A model generated the notes under the pieces. It did no database searches and was not told where the DNA came from. It saw only the letters and a list, made by a program, of their open reading frames with translations. The position numbers and the translations under genes were made by a program. 64,000 bases of DNA from Pseudochelatococcus lubricantis (GTDB lineage Bacteria > Pseudomonadota > Alphaproteobacteria > Rhizobiales > Beijerinckiaceae): positions 124,001 through 188,000 of the forward strand of contig NZ_JBHLXC010000012.1 in the NCBI RefSeq assembly GCF_042432495.1, given 5' to 3'. Shown here one piece after another: positions 1-6,235 of this stretch. The first letter of the stretch is position 1. Each line of letters begins with the position of its first letter.

Positions 1-66
1 GATGAAGAACAGTGACCCGCCGTAAAAGATATTGCGGGCCATGCTCTTCGTCAGGACTTCGCGCAT
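1..66 (-). CDS. norC: Nitric oxide reductase subunit C, 5' end only
   Basis: Only the first 22 codons are in the window; the gene runs leftwards out of it. The reading frame gives MREVLTKSMARNIFYGGSLF followed by FI. This matches the N terminus expected of NorC, the membrane-anchored cytochrome c subunit of the NorCB nitric oxide reductase: a short cytoplasmic stretch, the RNIFYGGS motif, then the start of the membrane anchor. A GAGGGAGA ribosome-binding site lies just upstream of the ATG. NorC passes electrons to NorB, which reduces NO to N2O at the cytoplasmic membrane. Its position beside the nar island fits a denitrifier. The call rests on a short stretch recognised from the family, so the rest of the gene should be checked in flanking sequence. 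Confidence 0.8.
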   Translation of the reverse strand, partial: MREVLTKSMARNIFYGGSLFFI

Positions 67-96
67 GACGAGAGTCTCCCTCAACTGTTCCCGGTT

Positions 97-147
97 GTTA
101 GAGCGCCTCCCGGCCGGATATTTCATCTGATCGGAATGCGCTCTAAC
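97..147. repeat. Intergenic palindrome, arms GTTAGAGCGC / GCGCTCTAAC
   Basis: Perfect 10-base inverted arms at 97-106 and 138-147 enclose about 31 bases. The right side (TCTGATCGGAATGCGCTCTA) resembles the palindrome at 24898-24930. Short elements of this kind are scattered through Hyphomicrobiales genomes. It lies in the divergent gap between norC and the next small gene, so it may also act as a transcript hairpin. Confidence 0.6.
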
Positions 148-236
148 GTGCCAGAAGCGGGGAGGAAGCGTCCTAACCAAAGTCAAGGACAATTGCTTTT
201 ACGTATGAAAACCTTGCCTTTAGAGGAGACGCCGCA

Positions 237-458
237 ATGGACGACCGCTGGCCGGTGTGGAAACTGGCAATATTGCTTTACGTATTCGCCGCCGCCGCGG
301 TGGCAATCAACCTGTTCATGCTGAGCCTCATGCTGCAGGCGATCGGTTTCGCCGCTCTGTCGCCGGCGACGGCGCTGGCGCTCGCCGTCCCTCTCGGCGT
401 GCCGGCGGCATGGGCGGCCGGGCGCTGGGTGCGCCATCTGCTGGATGAGGCGCAATAG
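237..458 (+). CDS. Small two-helix membrane protein beside norC
   Basis: This is a 73-residue protein with two predicted membrane segments, about residues 8-32 and 42-61, and a charged tail. The ATG has a GAGGAG ribosome-binding site nine bases upstream. It is divergent from norC. In other denitrifying alphaproteobacteria small two-helix proteins of similar look (NorF or NnrT types) sit with the nor/nir/nnr genes and assist NO reductase or denitrification by unknown means. I infer the same association from size, topology and position; I cannot tell which family it belongs to and give no symbol. Confidence 0.6.
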   Translation: MDDRWPVWKLAILLYVFAAAAVAINLFMLSLMLQAIGFAALSPATALALAVPLGVPAAWAAGRWVRHLLDEAQ

Positions 459-470
459 CCCCGCTTGTTT

Positions 471-1406
471 TCAGGCGTTCACGCCGTGTGCGGTATTGCG
501 GGCGCGCGCCACCCAGGCCGCACCTTCCCGGCCTTCGTGAAAACCGTTCGACAGCGGCGCCGCCGGATAGACGGCGCGCAGGCGCGCGATGCCTTCGTCG
601 GCATCGGTCCGGTCCGCCAGCACATCGTCGTGGATGCGCGCGACAGCGACCATGTCGCAGTGCTGGGGCGACAGCCGGAAGCGCGATACGCCCGCCTCCG
701 CCAGATCGTGCAGCTCGCCCAGCAGCGACTGGCAGGTGTGCGAGACCGTCTGCACACCGTTGAGCGCCAGAAACGGCTGCCCGTCGAGCGTCAGCACCGG
801 CAGCCCGTCGGGGTCGTCGCCGCAGACGAAACGGCAATTGTCCTTGATGTTCCCCTTCGAGCGCGCGTGGGCGCAGCGGGCGGAAATCGCCAGCGGCACG
901 CGGCCGAAGGCGAAGACCTCGAAATCGACGCCCGGCACGTCGGCGACGATCCGGTTCACGGAGGCGGCGGGCAACTCCGGCGGCAGGCAGATGGCGTCCG
1001 CGCCCCGCGCAGCCAGCAGGCGCGCGGTTGCGCCGTTATAGACATTCACCATCGGACCCACGACATGCGGCCTGCCGCGCAGCATGCCGAGCGCCGAAAG
1101 ATCGTTCGCCTCGACCGGATAGGCGCTGCCGTCTATCGTGGCGCGCACGTGCCGGATTTCCCGGTCGATCGTCACCAGCGCCAGCGTGGAAAGGACGACC
1201 TGCTTGCCCGCCCCTTCCAGCCGGCCGATGACATCCGCGAGATACGGCTCGAAAAAATGCAGCCGCTTGGAACAGACGGTTTCGCCGATGTAGACATGGC
1301 TCACCGGCGCCTCGTCGGCGATGCGAAAGTAGAAGTCGCGCCACGTCTCGCCTTCCCACAGATAAAGCACAGGGCCGAGCGTGAGTGTTGGCTGCCGGGT
1401 TTCCAC
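471..1406 (-). CDS. ubiV: O2-independent ubiquinone biosynthesis protein UbiV (U32 family)
   Basis: UbiV is a U32-peptidase-family protein that works with UbiU as a 4Fe-4S heterodimer in the oxygen-independent hydroxylation steps of ubiquinone synthesis. The sequence has LGPVLYLW near the start, IGETVCSKR with Cys45, and a C-x12-C-x3-C cluster (RCAHARSKGNIKDNCRFVC) around residues 190-207. Together these match the four cluster ligands known for UbiV. I chose the GTG at 1406: it has a GGAGGTAA ribosome-binding site that overlaps the TAA of ubiU, which implies translational coupling. A longer frame from an ATG at 1430 is possible but has no good ribosome-binding site. Length is 311 residues, close to the family's usual 290-310. 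It is the last gene of ubiTUV. Confidence 0.93.
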   Translation of the reverse strand: METRQPTLTLGPVLYLWEGETWRDFYFRIADEAPVSHVYIGETVCSKRLHFFEPYLADVIGRLEGAGKQVVLSTLALVTIDREIRHVRATIDGSAYPVEANDLSALGMLRGRPHVVGPMVNVYNGATARLLAARGADAICLPPELPAASVNRIVADVPGVDFEVFAFGRVPLAISARCAHARSKGNIKDNCRFVCGDDPDGLPVLTLDGQPFLALNGVQTVSHTCQSLLGELHDLAEAGVSRFRLSPQHCDMVAVARIHDDVLADRTDADEGIARLRAVYPAAPLSNGFHEGREGAAWVARARNTAHGVNA

Positions 1407-1410
1407 AGTG

Positions 1411-2388
1411 TTACCTCCAGCGTTTTTCATAGGCGCCGGCGGTGGTGCGGTTGCCCTCGCTGAGCAGGCGCAGCCGGGCGAGTATCTTGCCGCGCTCCTC
1501 CGCGGAGGCGTCGAGCGCCCGCCGCAGGGTGGCGACGACTTCCGCCACATAGGCCTTGCCGCGCTGGCGGCCCTCGATCTTCAGCGCGCTCACGCCGGCG
1601 TCGCGCAGCCTGTCGATCTGGTCCATGACGTCGAGCGAGACCGGGTCCTCGAAGGCGTAGCCGTCCTTGTCCCCGACATGGAAGCGGCCCTTGCACAGGG
1701 TCGGATAGCCGGCCGCCTCGCCGGCCGGAAACCGGTTTATCGTGTAGTCGCCGAGCACCGATACCAGGGCATCGCCTTCGCGCCGGTATTGCACGTGGCT
1801 TGCCGGTGAGCAGACGCCGTTCATGTTGGGCGACCGGCCGGTGGCATAGGAGGAAAGCGAACAGCGCCCCTCTGCCATGACGCACAGCCCGCCGAAGACG
1901 AAAATCTCGATCTCGCAACGGATCTGGCGTGCGAGGCGGGCGATGTCATCGATGGTCAGCGTGCGCGGCAGCACGACCCGCCGTGCGCCGAAGGCATCGA
2001 CCAGAAAGTTGACGGCCTCGGCATTGGAGGCCGACGCCTGGACAGAGACGTGGATGCGCTGCTCGGGCCAGGTTTCCGCCACGTGCGCCATCAATCCGAA
2101 ATCCGCGAGGATCAGCGCATCGGCCCCGGCCTTCACCGCGTCCGCCGCGGCCCGGTACCAGATGTCTTCCTGACCGGCACGCATGAAGGTGTTGAGCGCC
2201 ACCAGCGTCTTGACGCCGCGCCTGCGGGCGTAGCCGATAGCCTCGGCCAGTTCGTCGCGCGTGAAGTTGAGGCCCGGGAAGTTGCGGGCGTTGGTCTCGT
2301 CGCGAAAACCGCAGTAGACGGCGTCCGCACCCGCATCGACCGCTTCACGAAAGGCGGCAGGCGTGCCCGCGGGACAGATCAGTTCCAT
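1411..2388 (-). CDS. ubiU: O2-independent ubiquinone biosynthesis protein UbiU (U32 family)
   Basis: This is a 325-residue U32-family protein. It begins MELICPAGTPAAFREAVDAG, a hallmark start of the UbiU/YhbU group. Four cysteines fit the 4Fe-4S ligands of UbiU: a C-x6-C-x16-C set in GLCVMAEGRC...NGVC near residues 170-195, and a fourth in PTLCKGRF near 232. UbiU-UbiV carries out ring hydroxylation without O2, using prephenate as oxygen source in E. coli. The gene overlaps the end of ubiT by about ten bases and is followed immediately by ubiV, so the three form one transcript. Its place beside nitrate and NO respiration genes fits a role in making ubiquinone during anoxic denitrification. Confidence 0.95.
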   Translation of the reverse strand: MELICPAGTPAAFREAVDAGADAVYCGFRDETNARNFPGLNFTRDELAEAIGYARRRGVKTLVALNTFMRAGQEDIWYRAAADAVKAGADALILADFGLMAHVAETWPEQRIHVSVQASASNAEAVNFLVDAFGARRVVLPRTLTIDDIARLARQIRCEIEIFVFGGLCVMAEGRCSLSSYATGRSPNMNGVCSPASHVQYRREGDALVSVLGDYTINRFPAGEAAGYPTLCKGRFHVGDKDGYAFEDPVSLDVMDQIDRLRDAGVSALKIEGRQRGKAYVAEVVATLRRALDASAEERGKILARLRLLSEGNRTTAGAYEKRWR

Positions 2389-2888
2389 GACGGATTTCCT
2401 TCGGCGAGAACGCGGCTGCGAACGCCGCTGGCGGCCCGGCTGACGAACGGCGCAAGCGGCCCCGCCATCGCGCCGAGATCGCCGGGCAGGTCGATACCGC
2501 TGTCGTCGAGTGCGTTGCGCAGCGCCAGCATCGCCTCCATGTCGCCGGTAACGGTCAGATCGCGCGAGAAGAACAGCGCGTCCGCGTCCTGCCGCCCCTC
2601 CATCAGCGCCAGCAACATGAAAAGCGGCCCCTCGACGGCAGCGTCCGCCGCGGGAGGCCGCTGCGCGCGACTGACGGACACGGCAGGGATGGCGGGCTCG
2701 ACGAGGAATGCCAGCGGAAGGTCAGATGGCAGGAACGCATAGCGTTTCTCGCGGTGTTCGCCAAGCCGCTCGAACAGGCCTCCGTGCCGGCGCACGATCT
2801 GGGTCAGCATGGCTGCCGCTGCCTGCTGGATCACCGGCAGCGGGACATGTTTCGCGAGCATGGAGAAGAAGGTCGGCAGGCGCATCAT
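2379..2888 (-). CDS. ubiT: O2-independent ubiquinone biosynthesis accessory factor UbiT (SCP2 domain)
   Basis: This 169-residue protein has an SCP2-like lipid-binding fold. The typical segment runs from about residue 50 (LPLAFLVEPAIPAVSV) to 135 (LFFSRDLTVTGDMEAMLALR). UbiT is the anaerobic counterpart of UbiJ and is thought to hold polyprenyl intermediates for UbiU-UbiV. Two ATG codons overlap at the start (2888 and 2885); the choice changes one residue. It is the first gene of ubiT-ubiU-ubiV and is divergent from ubiD. An FNR-type box lies about 60 bases upstream, so low-oxygen induction is likely. Confidence 0.9.
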   Translation of the reverse strand: MMRLPTFFSMLAKHVPLPVIQQAAAAMLTQIVRRHGGLFERLGEHREKRYAFLPSDLPLAFLVEPAIPAVSVSRAQRPPAADAAVEGPLFMLLALMEGRQDADALFFSRDLTVTGDMEAMLALRNALDDSGIDLPGDLGAMAGPLAPFVSRAASGVRSRVLAEGNPSWN

Positions 2889-2944
2889 GATCGATCTGTC
2901 CAGAAGAGGTCAAGGGAACCTACCCCCCGGCCGCGTAGCCGTGT

Positions 2945-2958
2945 TTGATCCAGCGCAA
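2945..2958. promoter_or_regulatory. FNR/NnrR-type box between ubiT and ubiD
   Basis: TTGAT-CCAG-CGCAA combines a TTGAT half typical of FNR/FixK/NarR sites with a CGCAA half typical of NnrR sites. It lies in the gap between the divergent ubiT and ubiD starts. It occupies the alternative TTG start codon of ubiD, which argues that translation of ubiD begins further down. Confidence 0.5.
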
Positions 2959-2995
2959 AGACGGAGACACTTGCGAAGGCCACATCTCACGGACC

Positions 2996-4501
2996 ATGCG
3001 CGACCGTACGACGGCGACTCACACCATTGACCTGCAAGGTTTCATCGACGTGCTCGAACGGCGCGGCCGGCTCGCGCGCATCGCACGCCCCGTTTCGCTC
3101 GTTCATGAGATCACCGAAATTCACCGCCGGGTCCTGGAAGCCGGCGGGCCGGCGCTGTTGTTTGAAAGGCCCGTGGACGCTTCGGGCACCGTGCATCGCA
3201 TCCCGCTGCTGACGAACCTGTTCGGCACGCGGGAACGGATCGAATGGGGCTTCGGCGTCGAAAGCGGCGGCCTCGCCGCGCTGGCCGGGATGCTCGCCGA
3301 CCTGCGCGACCCGCGTCCGCCGCGCTCCGTGGAAGACGCCTGCGGCAAAATGCCGTTGCTGCGTGCGGCCCTCGCCATGCGGCTGCGGCAGGTAGGCGCC
3401 GCGCCGGTGCAGCAGGTGGTGCTACGCGGCACGGACATCGACCTGGGCAGCCTGCCGGTGCAATGGTGCTGGCCGGGCGAGCCCGCGCCGCTCGTCACCT
3501 GGCCACTCGTAATCACCCGTGCACCGGACGACCCGTCCGATATCAATGTCGGCGTCTACCGCATGCAGGTGCTGGGTCGGGACAGGCTGATCATGCGCTG
3601 GCTGGCGCATCGCGGCGGCGCACGCCATCATCGCCTGTGGCAGCGGCGCGGATGCGACATGCCCGTCGTGGTGGCTATCGGCGCCGATCCGGCAACGATC
3701 CTCGCCGCCGTCATGCCGCTGCCGGAGAACATCGGCGAACTTGCCTTCGCCGGCCTGCTGCGAAAGGCACGCACGCGCATCGCTCCCGCCGTGACCGTGC
3801 CGCTGCCCGTGCCCGCCAACGCGGAAATCGTTCTGGAAGGAACCGTTTCGGCGACCGAAACGGCGGCGGAGGGCCCTTATGGCGACCATACCGGCTACTA
3901 CAACGCGGTCGAGCGGTTTCCGGTCATGGCGCTGTCGGCGCTCACCATGCGGCGCAAGCCGGTGTATCTCTCCACCTATACCGGCCGCCCGCCCGACGAG
4001 CCCTCCCGGCTGGGCGAGGCGATGCTGGAGTTGTTTCTGCCGCTGGTGAAGCGCCAGTTTCCGGAAATCGCCGACCTCTGGATGCCGCCGGAGGCCTGCT
4101 CCTACCGCGCCATCGTGGTGTCCATCGACAAGCACTATCCCGGCCAGGCGCGGCGGGTCATGATGGGGCTGTGGTCCATGCTGCCGCAGTTCAGCTACAC
4201 GAAGCTGATCATCGTGGTCGACCCGGATATCGGCGTCCGCAAGTGGGATGACGTCATCTGGGCGCTGTCCACACGCTTCGATGCCTCGCGGGATGTCATG
4301 ATCGTCAACGACACGCCCATCGATTACCTCGACTTCGCCTCTCCCCGGCCGGGGATCGGCGGCAAGATGGGGCTGGACGCCACCCGCAAGCTCGCGCCGG
4401 AAACGGAACGGGAATGGGGGCGCGTGCTCGCCATGACGCCGGAAGTGTCGCAACGGATTGATGCAATCTGGAGCGAACTCGGACTGGGGGACAGGCCGTG
4501 A
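2996..4501 (+). CDS. ubiD: UbiD-family 4-hydroxy-3-polyprenylbenzoate decarboxylase
   Basis: This is a prenylated-FMN-dependent decarboxylase of the UbiD family, expected to remove the ring carboxyl group during ubiquinone synthesis. Family signatures are the INVGVYRMQVLGRDRLIMRW block around residue 180, AHRGGARHH, EGPYGDHTGYYN (with the acid/base region) around 290, and KLIIVVDPDIGVRKWDDVIW near 405. Translation is placed at the ATG at 2996; the longer frame from TTG at 2945 would start inside a regulator box and adds residues absent from relatives. Its 3' end overlaps ubiX by four bases. Some UbiD proteins act on other aromatic acids, but the neighbouring ubiTUV genes support ubiquinone. 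Confidence 0.88.
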   Translation: MRDRTTATHTIDLQGFIDVLERRGRLARIARPVSLVHEITEIHRRVLEAGGPALLFERPVDASGTVHRIPLLTNLFGTRERIEWGFGVESGGLAALAGMLADLRDPRPPRSVEDACGKMPLLRAALAMRLRQVGAAPVQQVVLRGTDIDLGSLPVQWCWPGEPAPLVTWPLVITRAPDDPSDINVGVYRMQVLGRDRLIMRWLAHRGGARHHRLWQRRGCDMPVVVAIGADPATILAAVMPLPENIGELAFAGLLRKARTRIAPAVTVPLPVPANAEIVLEGTVSATETAAEGPYGDHTGYYNAVERFPVMALSALTMRRKPVYLSTYTGRPPDEPSRLGEAMLELFLPLVKRQFPEIADLWMPPEACSYRAIVVSIDKHYPGQARRVMMGLWSMLPQFSYTKLIIVVDPDIGVRKWDDVIWALSTRFDASRDVMIVNDTPIDYLDFASPRPGIGGKMGLDATRKLAPETEREWGRVLAMTPEVSQRIDAIWSELGLGDRP

Positions 4502-5127
4502 GTGCGGCGCGCGTTGTCGTGGGCGTGACCGGCGCCTCCGGCGCGCCGATTGCAGTGCGCATCCTCGAACTTCTGGCGCACACACGGCAGGTGGAAACGC
4601 ACCTCGTGGTTTCACAAGCCGCGCGGCGGACATTGACGCATGAAGCGGGCGACACCGCGCCGGAGAGAGCCGCCCGGCTGGCCGATGTGAACCACGCGCC
4701 GGACGACATCGGCGCCGCGATCGCCAGCGGCTCGCTGCCGACAGCGGGCATGATCGTAGCGCCCTGCTCCATGCGCACGCTCGGCGCCATCGCCCACGGC
4801 ATCGCCGACAATCTCATCGTCAGGGCGGCGGACGTGCATCTGAAGGAGCGGCGCAGGCTCGTTCTCGTGACGCGGGAGACGCCGTTGCATCTCGGGCACC
4901 TGCGCAACATGTGCGCCGTCACCGAAATGGGCGCCATCGTCATGCCGCCGGTGCCCGCGTTCTACCACCGGCCGCAAAGCGTGGAAGAACTCGTCGACCA
5001 GATCGCCGCCCGCGCCATCGATCAGCTCGGCCTGCCTTTCGGCCCCCTCGCCCGCGCATGGCAGCCGCAATTGACCGCGCAAGCTGCCAAACCGGAAGAA
5101 CCGCAGGGCGCAGCCGGCTCCGCCTGA
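4498..5127 (+). CDS. ubiX: Flavin prenyltransferase UbiX
   Basis: UbiX joins dimethylallyl phosphate to FMN to make the prenyl-FMN cofactor that UbiD needs. The flavin-binding GVTGASGAP motif is at residues 9-17, and later motifs include PCSMRTLGAIAHGIADNLI (about 88-106) and RETPLHLGHLRNM (about 126-138). The 209 residues include a slightly long C-terminal tail. Translation starts at GTG in a GTGA overlap with the ubiD stop, so the two genes are translationally coupled. It converges on narR with a gap of 30 bases. Confidence 0.95.
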   Translation: MSAARVVVGVTGASGAPIAVRILELLAHTRQVETHLVVSQAARRTLTHEAGDTAPERAARLADVNHAPDDIGAAIASGSLPTAGMIVAPCSMRTLGAIAHGIADNLIVRAADVHLKERRRLVLVTRETPLHLGHLRNMCAVTEMGAIVMPPVPAFYHRPQSVEELVDQIAARAIDQLGLPFGPLARAWQPQLTAQAAKPEEPQGAAGSA

Positions 5128-5157
5128 TCGACGGCCGTTCCCGCCCGCCGATCTGCC

Positions 5158-5928
5158 TCAGGCGCAGGAACGCTGCGCGCCGCTCAGCGGCCAGCGCTCC
5201 CTTTCGGCCTTGCCCAGCGGCTCCTCGATCGGCGGCGTGTGGTTGTCGATCCAGGCGGAAGGCCGCGCGAGGCGCGAAAGCTTGTCGGGATTGCCGAGGC
5301 GCACGCGGTTACCGTCGACGACGACGCCGTAAGCATCGAGCTTGGCAAAGGCGCGCGACAGGTTTTCCGGCGTCATGCCGAGCAGCGAGGCCAGTACGCG
5401 CTTCTCGTGTGGAATGGTGACATCGATGCCCCCGCCCTGCCGCACCTGCAGCGTGACCAGATAATTGGCCAGCCGCTCCACAGCGCTGCGCAGCTTGAGA
5501 TTTTTCACCGAGCGCACCAGCCCGCGATAGCACCCGGCCAGCTCCTGCGACACCTCGAAACAGAAGGCGGCATCGCGCTTCATGCCCCGGCGCAAGGCAT
5601 TGCCGGATATCATCAGGATTTCGGACCGGTCGAGCGTCACCGCGCCCATCAGCGACGTCGCGTCCAGCACCACGGCAGCGAGGATGAAGGTGGAAACGGG
5701 CCGCAGCACGGCCAACGTCGTTTCCTTTTCCTTCCAGGTGCCCTGCAACTCGACCTGCCCGTCGAGCAGTACATAGAGGAAATCGACGGGATCGCCTTCG
5801 AGGAGCAGTGTCGTCCCCGCCGGAAACCGCTGCAGGAATGCGCCGCCGGTTACTTCGTTGAAGGTATCGTCCTCCGCCCCGGCAAAAAGCGGCAGTGCCC
5901 TGATACGGTCAAGATCGGTGGTGCGCAT
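5158..5928 (-). CDS. narR: Crp/Fnr-family transcription regulator, NarR type
   Basis: The protein has 256 residues, with a cyclic-nucleotide-binding-like beta-roll (about 15-125) and a C-terminal winged helix (about 150-220, recognition helix around TPENLSRAFAKL). It lacks the N-terminal cysteine cluster that FNR uses to bind 4Fe-4S, so it is not a direct FNR-type oxygen sensor. It lies divergent from narK-narGHJI, the arrangement of NarR in Paracoccus and Brucella, where NarR activates nar genes in response to nitrate/nitrite. A perfect TTGAT-N4-ATCAA box 53 bases upstream of the ATG suggests control by an FNR-type protein or by itself. The name is inferred from family features and context. 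Confidence 0.82.
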   Translation of the reverse strand: MRTTDLDRIRALPLFAGAEDDTFNEVTGGAFLQRFPAGTTLLLEGDPVDFLYVLLDGQVELQGTWKEKETTLAVLRPVSTFILAAVVLDATSLMGAVTLDRSEILMISGNALRRGMKRDAAFCFEVSQELAGCYRGLVRSVKNLKLRSAVERLANYLVTLQVRQGGGIDVTIPHEKRVLASLLGMTPENLSRAFAKLDAYGVVVDGNRVRLGNPDKLSRLARPSAWIDNHTPPIEEPLGKAERERWPLSGAQRSCA

Positions 5929-5974
5929 GGCTTTGAATCGGTGCTTCGCGTCTGGCCGGATCGTTCATGCCGGC

Positions 5975-5988
5975 TTGATCTGCATCAA
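5975..5988. promoter_or_regulatory. FNR-type box upstream of narR
   Basis: TTGAT-CTGC-ATCAA is a perfect match to the FNR/ANR/FixK consensus TTGAT-N4-ATCAA. It lies in the 307-base narR-narK gap, nearer narR. Confidence 0.8.
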
Positions 5989-6133
5989 ACCAGATAACTA
6001 TATCTGCCTTTCTGGAATCTGTCAAAATAGATGCCCCCAATTAGCATCAATAAGGCTGGCAGTTAACAAAAGACGCCCTCGGCAAGATCGCTGTCAAGTC
6101 TGGACTGATTCTGGATTCCCGTCACGAACGCGC

Positions 6134-6147
6134 TTGATTGCGGTCAA
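6134..6147. promoter_or_regulatory. FNR/NarR-type box upstream of narK
   Basis: TTGAT-TGCG-GTCAA is a one-base variant of the FNR consensus, centred about 95 bases upstream of the narK ATG. The rest of the narR-narK gap has a weak half-site near 6084-6097 and no small gene. Confidence 0.7.
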
Positions 6148-6235
6148 GTCTGATCCGGCAAACCCGGGTGATGGTCTCGAAGAAGGACATATTGCGTAGC
6201 AGCCGCGCCGCGAACATGTCCACCCAGGAGCCATC

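Noticed and set aside
82..236. An FNR or NnrR box for norC
   Set aside because: Only single TTG- or CAA-type half-sites are present; no full TTG-N8-CAA arrangement was found in this gap.
2945..2995. TTG start for ubiD at 2945
   Set aside because: The TTG lies inside an FNR-type box, lacks a good ribosome-binding site and would add residues not seen in UbiD proteins.
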